A DNA stretch of 64,000 nucleotides from NCBI RefSeq assembly GCF_041381155.1, contig NC_091137.1:16735765-16799764 (forward strand), given 5' to 3'. The position numbers were made by a program, and so were the translations under genes. Below, one piece after another: positions 23,601 through 35,606 of this stretch (position 1 is its first letter; the number at the start of each line of letters is the position of its first letter). This DNA comes from Argopecten irradians. Lineage: Eukaryota; Mollusca; Bivalvia; Pectinida; Pectinidae. The notes below the pieces were generated by a model that ran no database searches, had not been told where the DNA came from, and saw only the letters and a list, made by a program, of their open reading frames with translations.

Positions 23601-26600
23601 ACAGCTGAGAAACAGGTAACTATATATCACTGCTGGTGGGATGATGGAGAACCTCTGTGGGTCACAGCTGAGAAACAGGTAACTATATCATTGCTGGTGG
23701 GGTGATGGAGAACCTCTGTGGGTCACAGCTGAGAAACAGGAAACTATATCACTGCCAGTTGGATGATGGAGAACCTTTGTGGGTCACAGCTGAGAAACAG
23801 GAAACTATATCACTGTTAGTGATGGAGAACCTCTGTGGGTCACAGCTGAGAAACAGGTAACTATATATCACTGCTGGTGGGATGATGGAGAACCTCTGTG
23901 GGTCACAGCTGAGAATCAGGTAACTATATCATTGCTGGTGGGGTGATGGAGAACCTCTGTGGGTCACAGCTGAGAAACAGGAAACTATATCACTGCCAGT
24001 TGGATGATGGAGAACCTATGTGGGTCACAGCTGAGAAACAGGTTACTATATCACTGTTAGTGATGGAGAACCTCTGTGGGTCACAGCTGAGAAACAGGTA
24101 ACTATATCACTGCTGGTGGGTGATGGAGAACCTCTGTGGGACACAGCTGAGAAACAGGTAACTATATCACTGCTGGTGGGTGATGGAGAACCTCTGTAGG
24201 TCACAGCTGAGAAACAGGGAACTATATCACTGCCAGTTGGATGATGGAGAACCTCTGTGGGTCACAGCTGAGAAACAGATTACTATATCACTGTTAGTGA
24301 AATGATGGAGAACCCCTGTGGGTCACAGCTGAGAAACAGGTACTATATCACTGCTAGCGGGATAATGGAGAACCTCTGTGGGTCACAGCTGAGAAACAGG
24401 TAACTATATCACTGCTGGTGGGTGATGGAGAACCTCTGTGGGTCACAGCTGAGAAACAGGTATCTATATCACTGCTGGTGGGTGATGGGGAACCTCTGTG
24501 GGTCACAGCTGAGAAACAGGTAACTATATCACTGCTGGTGGGTGATGGAGTGTCTCGTGACAATGTGATATGGGATTTATCAAACTCGTTTAATAATCTG
24601 ATAAGCCACTCTCCTTAACGCTCATGGCATATCGTTTGATAAATTTCATATCACATAGCCACTCATGTAAGATCTTCTATTTCGAAATCATTCGGTAGCA
24701 ATTGAAATGTATTTCAGGGAAAGCGGACGTATTTCTACCACTGGCCAGGTTGTGAGGTTACCATTCGTGGCGTAAAGCCTACCTACTGTCTGAAATACCC
24801 GATACTGGGCTACCCCAAACTGAAGGACATGCAGAATGCTATATCAGAGGGTTTGGAACTCTTCTCCAATGGATCTGCAGAAGTCGTAGGTCTGTTACAA
24901 TGTATCATAACAAACTATCAAATGTCGTAGGTCTGTTACAATGAATCTTAAAAAACTATCAACTGTCGTAGGTATGTTACAATGTATCGTAACAAACTGT
25001 CAAATGTCGTAGGTCTGTTATGATATATCATAAAAAACAGTCAAATGTCGTACATTTGTAGGTCTTTTACAATGTATCACAGGAAACTATCAAAGGTCGT
25101 AGAACTGTAACAATGTATCATTACAAACCATGAAATATCGTAGTTCTGTAACAATGCGTATCACAGGAAACTATCAAATATCGTAGGTCTATTACAATGT
25201 ATCATAACAAACTGTCAAATGTCGTAGGTCTATTACAATGTATCATAACAAACTATCAAATGTCATAGGTCTGTTACAAGGTATGACAGGAAAAACAAAT
25301 GTCGTAGGTCTGTTATAATGTATCACTACAAATCAACAAATGTCGGAGGTCTGTTACAATGTATCACTACAAATCAACAAATGTCGGAGGTCTGTTACAA
25401 TTTATCTCACGGAACCATCAAATGTCATAGGTCTGTTATAATGTATCATAAAAAACTATCAAATGTCGTAGGTATGTTACAATGCATCACAGGAAAACTA
25501 TCAAATGTCGTAGGTATGTTACAAGGTATAACAGGAAAAAACAAATGTCGTAGTTCTGTTAGAATGTATCATAGGAACTAGCAAATGTCGTAGGTCTGTT
25601 ACAATGTATCATGAAAAACTGTCAAATGTCGTAGGTCTGTTACAATGTGTATCACAGAAAACTATCAAATGTTGTAGGTCTGGTACAATGTATCACACGA
25701 AACTATCAAATATCGTAGATCTGGTACAAAGTATCACAGGAAACTATCAAATGTCGTAGTTCTAATAGAATGTTTCATAAAAACTGTCAAATGTCGTAGG
25801 TCTGTTACAATGTATAAAAAAAAACTGTAAAATGTCGTAGGTCTGTTACAATGTATCACAGACAGCTATCAAATGTCGTAGATATGTTACAATGTATCAT
25901 AGAAACTAGCAAATGTCGTAGGTCTGTTACAATATATCATGAAAAACTGTCAAATGTCGTAGGTAGGTCTGTTACAATGTATCATTACAATAATCAAATG
26001 TCGTAGGTCTGTTACTATGTATCACACGAAACTATCAAATGTCGTAGGACTGTTACAAATTTAACATACCAAACTATCAAATGTCGTAGGTATGTTACAA
26101 TGTATCACATGAAACTATCAAATGTCGTAGGTCTGTTACAATTTATCATAACAAACGATGAAATGTCGTAGGTCTGTTATAATTTATCATAACAAACTAT
26201 CAAATGTCGTAGGTCTGTTACAAATTTAACATACCAAACTATCAAATGTCTTAGGTCTGTTACAATACATTACAGGAAACTATCAAATGTAGTAGGTCTG
26301 TTCTGTGACAATTTATCATAACAAACTATCAAAGGTCGTAGGTCTGTTATAATACATTACAGGAAACTATCAAATGTCGTAGGTCTGTTCTGTTACAATT
26401 TATCATAACAAACTATCAAATGTAGTAGGTCTGTTCTGTTACAATTTATCATAACAAACTATCAAATGTAGTAGGTCTGTTACAAATTTAACATACCAAA
26501 CTATCAAATGTCGTAGGTCTGTTACAATACATTACAGAAAACTATCAAATGTCGTAGGTCTGTTCTGTTACAATTTATCATAACAAACTATCAAATGTCG

Positions 26601-29600
26601 TAGGTCTGTTTCAATACATTACAGGAAACTATCAAATGTCGTAGGTCTGTTCAGTTACAATTTATCATAACAAACTATCAAATGTCGTAGGTCTGTTACA
26701 ATACATTACAGGAAACTATCAAATGTCGTAGGTCTGTTCAGTTACAATTTATCATAACAAACTATCAAATGTCGTAGGTCTGTTACAATACATTACAGGA
26801 AACTATCAAATGTCGTAGGTCTGTTCTGTTACAATTTATCATAACAAACTAACAAATGTCGTAGGTCTGTTACAAATTTAACATACCAAACTATCAAATG
26901 TCGTAGGTCTGTTACAATACATTACAGAAAACTATCAAATGTCATAGGTAGGTCTGTTACAATGTATCAAAGGCAACTATCAAATGTCGTAGGTAGGTCT
27001 GTTACAATGTATCAAAGGCAACTATCAAATGTCGTAGGTAGGTCTGTTACAATGTATTAAAGGCAACTATCAAATGTCGTAGGTAGGTCTGTTACAATGT
27101 ATCAAAAGCAACTATCAAATGTCGTAGGTAGGTCTGTTAGAATGTATCAAAAGCAACTATCAAATGTCGTAGGTAGGTCTGTTACAATGTATTAAAGACA
27201 ACTATCAAATGTCGTAGGTAGGTCTGTTACAATGTATTAAAGACAAATATCAAATGTCGTAGGTAGGTCTGTTACAATGTATTAAAGGCGACTATCAAAT
27301 GTCGTAGGTAGGTTTGTTACAATGAATTAAAGACAACTATCAAATGTCGTAGGTAGGTCTGTTACAATGTATTAAAGACAACTATCAAATGTCGTAGGTA
27401 GGTCTGTTACAATATATTAAAGGCAACTATCAAATGTCGTAGGTAGGTCTGTTACAATGTATTAAAGACAACTATCAAATGTCGTAGGTAGGCCTGTTAC
27501 AATGTATTAAAGACAACTATCAAATGTCGTAGGTAGGTCTGTTAGAATGTATTAAAGGCAACTATCAAATGTCGTAGGTAGGTCTGTTACAATGTATTAA
27601 AGACAACTATCAAATGTCGTAGGTAGGTCTGTTACAATGTATTAAAGACAACTATCAAATGTCGTAGGTAGGTCTGTTACAATGTATCAAAGGCAACTAT
27701 CAAATGTCGTAGGTAGGTCTGTTACAATGTATTAAAGGCAACTATCAAATGTCGTAGGTAGGTCTGTTACAATGTATCAAAAGCAACTATCAAATGTCGT
27801 AGGTAGGTCTGTTACAATGTATCAAAAGCAACTATCAAATGTCGTAGGTAGGTCTGTTACAATGTATTAAAGACAACTATCAAATGTCGTAGGTAGGTCT
27901 GTTACAATGTATCAAAAGCAACTATCAAATAAAGAAATTTTGGTGTTAGTTCTCCTCTCCCCAAATATTAGTATCTTGTGATATCTACAAACTAAAATAA
28001 TGCTATTTATTAACGCTTCCTACACATGGTTTTTTACATTTATTATTTTCTTTACATTTATTTTGCAGTTCACTTTATTTACGCTTTCTTTATCAGCCAA
28101 AGACAACAACAACATTGACAATCAATCCTTTATTGAAAGCGTCATTTCATTCTAAGTTTTTTCCCCAAAGTTCCTTTCCCCAGTGTTCTTTGTATTTTGA
28201 CTAGCTACCTCATCCATCTGTTTCCCGTTGCTTACTTGTTTTACACTAATACAAGTTATACAAGTAATTACTAAAAATATGCAACCCATATGACACCGTA
28301 AATTAGGATAATTTGGATGTGTACATATCTTGGCTAATTGGCATGAAGTTATTTTAAAATGAATTGTGTGAAAAGGTGTACGTATGTAGCTACAATAGGC
28401 GCATGACAACGCTAAATCTAAATACGTCAAAATTTACGATACAAATTTGTATATTTAAATAATTATTTATGCAAGACAAGCACACTTTCTTTAGCATATA
28501 AATGTACCGACTGGCAATGGCATATGTTGTTATCCTTTGGACAGGTATATACGTTGAACTGCCTGACAAATACGGACACAAATATGGACCTTCATCACAA
28601 CAACTCAATCAGAAATTGGAGGAAATCGACGCAGAGATGGGAAAGTTATTGGACGAGCTTGAGACGCGTCACCTGAGAGATGAGGTCAATGTGATGATCT
28701 TCTCCGACCATGGGATGACCGAAGTGAGTCCGAACAGAGTTATTAACATCACAGACTACATAGACACAGATGATCTCCGGGTAGTACTAGATGCAGGGGC
28801 GAACGTTTATATATGGCCCAATCCTGGAAAACTGGATAAGGTAAGATATGATATTTCACTTAATATTATATGTATCTATTAGGTATAGTACATAGCCGAA
28901 TCACAAAGAACAGTCCATACGAGAATATCCAAAAAGCTTCATGAAAAGGTTTCAGCTATGTTTACTTCACATCCTTCTGTGGTCGTCGATTAAAAAGCAG
29001 ACAATTCTCAAGAGGAATCCCGTCCTCGATCCTCAGGACACATAATCGCTATCCCATCCTCGATCCCCTGAACACACTATCGCTATATCATCCTCGATCC
29101 CCTGAACACACTATCGCTATATCATCCTCGATCCCCGGGACACACTTTCGCTATCCCTTAATTCTCAGGACACACTATTGCTATCCTATCCTCAGTCCCC
29201 AGGACACACGATCGCTATATCATCCTCGATCCTCAGGGTACTCTATCGCTACCCCATCCTCGATCCCTAGGACACACTATCGCTATTCCGTCCTCGATCA
29301 TCAGGACACACTATCGCTATCCCATCCTCGATCCCCAGAACACATTATCGCTACCCCATCCTCGATCCCCAGGACACACTATCGCTATCCCATCCTCGAT
29401 CCCCAGGACACACTATCGCTATCCCATCCTCGATCCCCAGGACACACTATCGCTATCCCATCCTCGATCCCCAGGACACACTATCGCTATCCCATCCTCG
29501 ATCCCCAGGACACACTATTGCTATCCCATCCTCGATCCCCAGGACACACTATCGCTATCCCATCCTCGATCCCCAGGACACACTATCGCTACTCTCATCC

Positions 29601-32600
29601 AGGACACACATGCTATCATCCTCGATCCCCAGGACACACTATCGCTATCCCATCCTCGATCCCCAGGACACACTATCGCTACCCATCCTCGATCCCCAGG
29701 ACACACTATGCTATCATCCCAGGACACACTATCGCTATCCCATCCTCGATCCCCAGGACACACTATCGCTATCCCATCCTCGATCCCCAGGACACACTAT
29801 CGCTATCCCATCCTCGATCCCCAGGACACACTATCGCTATCCCATCCTCGATCCCCACGGCACACTCTATCGCTATCCCATCCTCGATCCCCACGACACA
29901 CTATCGATATCCCATCCTCGATCCCAAGGACACATTATCGCTATCCCATCCTCGATCCCCAGGACACACTATCGCTATCACATCCTCGATCCCCAGGACA
30001 CACTATTGCTATCCCATCCTCGATCCCCTGAACACATTATCACTATATAATCCTCGATCCCCAGGACACACTTTCGCTATCCCTTGATCCTCAGGACACA
30101 CTATCGCTATCCCATCCTCGATCCCCTGAACACACTATCGCTATATCATCCTCGATCCCCGGGACACACTTTCGCTATCCCTTGATCCTCAGGACACACT
30201 ATTGCTATCCTATCCTCAGTCCCCAGGACACACGATCGCTATATCATCCTCGATCCTCAGGACACACTAATGCTATCCCATCCTCAGTCCCCAGGAGACA
30301 TTATCGCTATCCCATCCTCGATCCCCAGAACACATTATCGCTATCACATCCTCCATCCCCAGGAAACACTATTGCTACCCCATCCTCGATCCCCAGGGTA
30401 CTCTATCGCTATCCCATCCTCGATCCCCACGACACACTATCGCTATCACATCCTCGATCCCCAGGACACACTATTGCTATACCATCCTCGATCCCCAGGG
30501 TACTCTATCGCTATCCCATCCTCGATCCCCACGACACACTATCGATATCCCATCTTCGATCCCAAGGACATTATCGCTATACCATCCTCGATCCCCAGGC
30601 ACACATTATCGCTATCCCATCCTCGATCCCCAGGACACACTATCGCTATCCCATCCTCGATCCCCAGGACACACTATCGCTATCCCATCCTCGATCCCCA
30701 GGACACACTATCGCTATCCCATCCTCGATCCCCAGGACACACTATCGCTATTCCATCCTCGATCCCCAGGACACATTATCGCTATCCCATCCTCGATCCC
30801 CAGGACACACTATCGCTATTCCATCCTCGATCCCCAGGACACATTATCGCTATCCCATCCTCGATCCCCACGACACACTATCGCTATCACATCCTCGATC
30901 CCCAGGACACACTATTGCTATACCATCCTCGATCCCCAGGGTACTCTATCGCTATCCCATCCTCGATCCCCACGACACACTATCGATATCCCATCTTCGA
31001 TCCCAAGGACATTATCGCTATACCATCCTCGATCCCCAGGACACATTATCGCTATCCCATCCTCGATCCCCAGGACACACTATCGCTATCCCATCCTCGA
31101 TCCCCAGGACACACTATCGCTATCCCATCCTCGATCCCCAGGACACACTATCGCTATCCCATCCTCGATCCCCAGGACACACTATCGCTATCCCATCCTC
31201 GATCCCTAGGACACACTATCACAATCCCATCCTCGATCCCCAGGACACACTATTGCTATCCCATCATCGATCCCCAGAACACATTATCGCTATCACATCC
31301 TCGATCCCTAGGACACACTATCACAATCCCATCCTCGATCCCCAGTACACACTATTGCTATCCCATCCTCAGTCCCCAGGAAACAACTATCGCTATCCTA
31401 TCCTCGATCCCAAAGACACACTATCGCTATCCCATCCTCGATCCCCAGAACACACTATCGCTATCCCATCCTCGATCCCAAGGACACACTATCGCTACCC
31501 CGTCCTCGATCCTCAGGACACACTATCGCTATTCCATCCTCGATCCCAAGGACACACTATCGCTATCCCATCCTCAATCCTTAGGGCACACTATCGCTAT
31601 CCCATTCTCGATCCCCAGGACACACTATCGCTATCCCATCCTCGATCCACAGGACACACTATCGCTATCCCATCCTCGATCCCCAGGACACACTATCGTT
31701 ATCCTATCCTCGATCCCCAGGACACACTATTGCTATCCCATCCTCGATTCCCAGTACACACTATTGCTATCCCATCCTCGATCCCCAGAACACACTATCG
31801 CTATCCCATCCTCGATCCCTAGGGAACATTATCGCTATCCCATCCTCGATCCCCAGGACACACTATTGCTATCCAATCCTCGATCCCCAGAACACGCTAT
31901 CGCTATCCCATCCTCGATTCCCAGGACACACTATCGCTATCCCATCCTCAGTCCCCAGGACACACTATCGCTATCCCATCCTCGATCCCCAGGACACACT
32001 ATTGCTATCCCATCCTCGATCCCCAGGACACACTATTGCTATCCAATCCTCAGTCCCCAGGACACACTATTGCTATTCCATCCTCGATCCCCAGGAAACA
32101 CTATCGCTATCCCATCCTCGATCCCCAGGACACACTATCGCTATCCCATCCTCGATTCCCTGGACACACTTTCGCTATCCTTTCCTCGATCCCCAGGACA
32201 CACTATCACTATCCCATCCTCGATCCACAGGACACACTATCGCTATCCCATCCTCGATCCCCAGGACACAATATCGCTATCCCCTCTTCGATCCCCAGAA
32301 CACACAATTGCTATCCTATCCTTGATCCCCAGGACACATTATCGCTATCCCATCCTAAATCCAAAGGACACACTATCGCTACCCCATCCTCGATCCCCAG
32401 GACACACTATCTTTATGCCATCCTCGATCCGCAAGACACACTATCGCTATCCCATCCTCGATCCCCAGGACACACTATCGTTATGCCATCCTCGATTCTC
32501 AGGACACATTATCGGTATCCCATCCTCGATCCCCAGGACACACTATCGCTATCCCATCCTCGATGATGCAGGGCACACTATCGCTATCCCATCCTCTATG

Positions 32601-35600
32601 CCCAGGACACACTATCTCTATCACATCCTCGATCCTCAGGACACATTATCGCTATCCCATCCTCGATCCCCAGGACACACTATCGCTATCCCATCCTCGA
32701 TCCCCAGGACACACTATCGCTATCCCATCCTCGATCCTCAGGACACACTATCGCTATCCCATCCTCGATCCCCAGGACACATTATCGCTATCCCATCCTC
32801 AATCCCCAGGACACATTATCGCTATCCTATCCTCGATCCCCAGGACACACTATCGCTATCCCATCCTCGATCCCCAGGACACACATCGCTATCGCTATCC
32901 CATCCTCGATCCCCAGGACACACTATCGCTATCGCTATCCCATCCTCCATCCCCAGGAAACACTATCGCTATCCCTTCCTCGATCCCCAGGACACACTAT
33001 CGCTATCCCATCCTCGATCCCCAGGACACACTATCGCTATCCCATCCTCGATCCCCAGGACACACTATCGCTATCGCTATCACATCCTCCATCCCCAGGA
33101 AACACTATCGCTATCCCATCCTCGATCCCCAGGACACACTATCGCTATCGCTATCACATCCTCCATCCCCAGGAAACACTATCGCTATCCCTTCCTCAGT
33201 CCCCAGGACACACTATTGCTATCCTATCCTCAGTCCCCAGGAAACACTATCGCTATCCCATCCTCGATCCCCAGGACACACTATCGCTATCCCATCCTCG
33301 ATCCCCAGGACACACTATCGCTATCCCATCCTCGATCCCCAGGACACACTATCGCTATCCCATCCTCGATCCCCAGGACACACTATCGCTATCCCATCCT
33401 CGATCCCCAGGACACACTATCGCTATCCCATCCTCGATCCCCAGGACACATTATCGCTATCCCATCCTCGATTCCCAGGACACACTATTGCTGTCCCATC
33501 CTCGATCCCCAGGAAACACTATCGCTATCCCATCTTCGACCCCTAGGACACACTATCGCTATCCTCGATAATCCAGGATACCACTGACGTAGTATCCACC
33601 CCTAGGCTATCTAATATTAAAACTCGAGGCAGTTCAGGATAGAAATTAAAACTGACCAATTACAGGTCTGTATGAAATCAATTTGAAGAATACAGAGATA
33701 GCTTTAAAGCAACATGTCAACCACAGTGTTCCGTTACTTAATTTGTTATGATGTACATGAAAGAATAAAATTACTTGTGTCTCCTGAACTGCCTTCAGTT
33801 TTACTATGATATAGACCAGGATGGATATGACGTCATTGATAGTAACCCCTGGAGTATCGAGGGTGTCGTCATTCTTCAGGTGAAGGATCTGTGTGCGACA
33901 CCTTGAATATATAATGACACAAGGTAGTTTGTTATTTGATGCACATTAAAAAGAATTGAATGTAGATATGGCTTAATCAATTTAAAATCTAACGTCGAAA
34001 GTTGAGAAGTACTTTTTTTTCTAAATTAAATTGTTATTTGCACATGTTTGTACTATGCCATGCTTGTATGGAGAAATCTAGTTACCAAATTTTGTGATAC
34101 CTTGATGTCTACCAGGTGTATAACGATCTGGTCGCTATGGACAACCCCCACTTGACCGTCCTGAAGAAGGAAGACATTCCTGACAAATGGTATTACCGTA
34201 ACCATTATAGGACTTCCCCTATACTACTGGTGGCCGAGAGTGGCTGGTATATTACAACGGTAGGTACAATATTATATGAGTTATCTCCCTTGATACACTA
34301 ATAATGTATGTTATGACTACCTGATTTATCTTATTTAGGATCGAAATATTATTCTTTCTGAGACATTTAATTACATCGAATGTTCTCTTGAGTTAAGCAT
34401 TGATGTCACTATTTTTTTAACTTCAGCGGGGTATGAACTAAATTTTGTTTGCAAACTGTGTGTATTCGCGTAGCTACTTGGTAATTTAAAAATAAACGAA
34501 CGATTCCATTATTTTTTTCCAGTAGATTGTCTTTCTAAATCAATACGCAACGTCGACGTCTTTATTGGGTTTCCGCGCCATTCTCGGCTTTTTTTCTTCA
34601 TAGTGTATGAAGGAAAAAAAATCTGCAAATCAGAAAGTAGGATTTAGTATGAAAACAAATAAAAATCAATTATTGTATCAATAATATAAGTTTTTTATAG
34701 GTTTTATTTCCAATTTATTGTTTTTGCAATCAAGATATCGAAGTATTTTGAACTCAACATTATCATTAAAAATTTCATTTCAGCCATTACTCCCACAATA
34801 TTATTCGTACTTCGGGTCTGGACCGATGCAGGGAACACATGGATTTGATAATTTTGAGATCGACATGAGGGGTATATTTCTAGCCACGGGACCAGGTAAT
34901 ACACCCGTTTATATAACTCGAGTATAATGTTCTAACGTATTTTTGCCACATGGCTGTTGTCATGAGTAATATTAATCAATTCAAGAAACATTAAAGAAAC
35001 AACAAAACAAAGCAATTAGTATTGTATGATAGCGAAGTACTGTCACTAAAAAACTCTAGTAACTTTCCAAATTAGGTGTTTCCTCACTCGAGCGTATGAA
35101 TAAATATGACGGATTTACTTACGTTTATGATATTGTAATCTATTATCTTCATTTTCTGTTATTACATGTTAAGTTTTTACTCCAAGTTTTACTGATCGTG
35201 TCATAACCTGTATACGTAAATTATTCTTTTATAATATCATATTTGGCTTTGTCTGATATCTTTTCCTACTGACATGCATACATCGTTATACAGGACTAAG
35301 ATAGGCTATGTCTGATGTTAAATTTTATTATGATAAACATTATATCTAATTATTTGTTAATATCATTTGTTATTGGTCTTTCCAGATGTCGCCCAGAACG
35401 TGGTACTTAAAGGGTTCTCAAACATCCATATCTACCAGGTCATGTGTTACATGCTGGGGATCAATCCCAGTCCAAACGATGGTGAGTGGGGTGCTGTACA
35501 CGGAATTCTGCCAGAGGATGTTTCATCAGCCACTTCCACTGTAGCTGATTACGTCACCCTGATGGTGGTGATGACGATATCGGCCCTTATAGGGGCCATG

Positions 35601-35606
35601 CTGTGA
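20428..35606 (+). CDS. ENPP6: ENPP6-like glycerophosphocholine phosphodiesterase, 7 exons
   Basis: Exons 20428-20689, 21810-21958, 24718-24889, 28545-28840, 34116-34259, 34784-34895 and 35386-35606 join in phase to 451 aa (human ENPP6: 440). A signal peptide covers residues ~1-26. The phosphodiesterase domain follows: [10 protein letters not shown] (D40), the nucleophile in [12 protein letters not shown] (S78; ENPP6 uses Ser where ENPP1 has Thr), D202/H206 in [11 protein letters not shown]249/H250 in FSDHGM and H360 in GTHGFDN. All six metal ligands and the nucleophile are present. The hydrophobic tail from ~434 fits a GPI signal. ENPP6 releases phosphocholine from choline lipids outside the cell. 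Introns 2, 3 and 4 carry giant minisatellites. Residue similarity is closest to ENPP6 within ENPP; choline specificity is inferred. Confidence 0.92.
20690..21809. other. ENPP6-like intron 1
   Basis: 1.1 kb, AT-rich, ending in acceptor GGTTTCTTCAG. No repeats or genes were recognised. Confidence 0.7.
21810..21958 (+). CDS. ENPP6: ENPP6-like exon 2
   Basis: Residues 88-137: [15 protein letters not shown] to [13 protein letters not shown]. Phase 1 to 0, donor CAG|GTAACT. The last ~45 bp plus the donor are the parent of the intron 2 minisatellite. Confidence 0.9.
21914..24547 (+). repeat. 61-63-bp minisatellite copying exon 2 end and donor, ~43 units
   Basis: Each unit repeats the exon 2 tail (TGGTGGGATGATGGAGAACC ... 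GCTGAGAAACAG) followed by GTAACTATATCACTGC, so nearly every unit holds a copy of the CAG|GTAACT splice donor. The first intronic unit is 63 bp; using its donor (22022) would add 21 in-frame residues. Later 61-bp units shift frame and meet stops. Some units have mutated donors (CAGGGAACT, CAGTTTAAT, CAGGAAACT). The array lies in the sense orientation immediately after the real donor. Confidence 0.95.
24718..24889 (+). CDS. ENPP6: ENPP6-like exon 3
   Basis: Acceptor GTATTTCAG. It encodes [18 protein letters not shown] to SNGSAEVV, matching the YYWPGCEVEILG region of ENPP6. It ends in phase 1 at the weak donor GTCTGT (GTCGTAG|GTCTGT). Confidence 0.9.
24883..27930 (+). repeat. 41/45-bp minisatellite copying the exon 3 donor, ~70 units
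   Basis: The unit starts with the last 7 exonic bases and donor (GTCGTAG|GTCTGTTACAATG) and runs to AACTATCAAAT. The left part (to ~26940) is mostly 41 bp and heterogeneous. The right part (~26940-27930) is a homogeneous 45-bp subfamily in which GTAG is duplicated (GTCGTAGGTAGGTCTG). Using the second donor (24931) instead of 24890 would add 41 nt with an in-frame TAG. Confidence 0.95.
27931..28544. other. Rest of ENPP6-like intron 3
   Basis: Unique AT-rich sequence with one dispersed-repeat copy at 28065-28130. Its acceptor is TATCCTTTGGACAG. Confidence 0.6.
28065..28130 (+). repeat. Dispersed repeat (GCAGTTCACTTTATTT), copy a
   Basis: It aligns with 39636-39712: GCAGTTCACTTTATTT, then CTTTCTT(T/C)ATCAG and AACAATGACAA-type motifs to CAATCC, with small gaps. 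Confidence 0.6.
28545..28840 (+). CDS. ENPP6: ENPP6-like exon 4
   Basis: It supplies D202/H206 and D249/H250 ([19 protein letters not shown]) and ends in WPNPGKLDK at donor GTAAGA, phase 0. The join to exon 3 aligns residue for residue with ENPP6. Confidence 0.92.
29018..33570. repeat. 34-bp minisatellite in ENPP6-like intron 4, ~134 units
   Basis: The unit is CGATCCCCAGGACACACTAT followed by CGCTATCCCATCCT (34 bp). It has no stop in any plus-strand frame when intact, so all three frames stay open for long distances, including one 1105-codon artefact with a 34-residue period. Higher-order structure: ~175 bp at 30426 recurs at 30868 (442 bp = 13 units), and a block near 29098 recurs near 30121. 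Units with an extra CGCTAT occur at 32885-33170. Each unit has an acceptor-like pyrimidine tract ending CCCCAG|GACA. Confidence 0.95.
33571..34115. other. Rest of ENPP6-like intron 4
   Basis: Unique sequence between the 34-bp array and exon 5, containing the candidate cassette exon at 33799-33879. The exon 5 acceptor is GATGTCTACCAG. Confidence 0.6.
33799..33879 (+). CDS. Candidate 81-bp in-frame cassette exon
   Basis: It is bounded by acceptor CTGCCTTCAG and donor GTGAAG, open in phase 0, with phase 0 at both ends. It lies between exons 4 and 5, which also meet at phase 0. It would insert 27 residues after WPNPGKLDK. The peptide [17 protein letters not shown] has a D-x-D-x-D-G pattern like calcium-binding loops. 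Human ENPP6 has no such insert at this point. It could be an alternative exon, a decayed exon of something else, or chance. Confidence 0.35.
34116..34259 (+). CDS. ENPP6: ENPP6-like exon 5
   Basis: 48 codons, phase 0-0: [20 protein letters not shown] to [12 protein letters not shown]. It corresponds to the IYNKLS ... LTLVADEGWFIT region of ENPP6. Donor GTAGGT. Confidence 0.9.
34260..34783. other. ENPP6-like intron 5, with dispersed repeat
   Basis: 524 bp. The segment 34398-34560 is a dispersed repeat shared with 54985-55160. Acceptor AATTTCATTTCAG. Confidence 0.6.
34398..34560. repeat. Dispersed repeat shared with 54985-55160
   Basis: GCATTGATGTCACTATTTTT ... TATGAACTAAATTTTGTTTG matches 55097-55155 directly. 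TTTCTAAATCAATACGCAAC followed by GTCGAC is the inverse of 54987-55015. The two copies therefore share parts in different relative orientation. Confidence 0.6.
34784..34895 (+). CDS. ENPP6: ENPP6-like exon 6
   Basis: Holds metal ligand H360 ([18 protein letters not shown]), matching [16 protein letters not shown] in ENPP6. Phase 0 to 1, donor GTAATA. Confidence 0.92.
34896..35385. other. ENPP6-like intron 6
   Basis: 490 bp, AT-rich, nothing recognised. Acceptor TTGGTCTTTCCAG. Confidence 0.7.
35386..35606 (+). CDS. ENPP6: ENPP6-like exon 7 (C-terminus)
   Basis: [20 protein letters not shown] (VDVYNVMCNVVGITPLPNN in ENPP6), a Ser/Thr-rich linker, then hydrophobic [18 protein letters not shown] and TGA at 35604-35606. 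This fits a GPI-attachment signal. Confidence 0.9.

Noticed and set aside
24883..27930. CRISPR-like array
   Set aside because: Direct tandem repeats without unique spacers, in an animal gene intron. The same applies to the other arrays.
30270..33587. A 1105-codon open frame and several shorter ones in the same region
   Set aside because: They are translations of the 34-bp minisatellite, which lacks stops in all plus frames. There is no start context, domain or splice support, and the region is an intron of the ENPP6-like gene.
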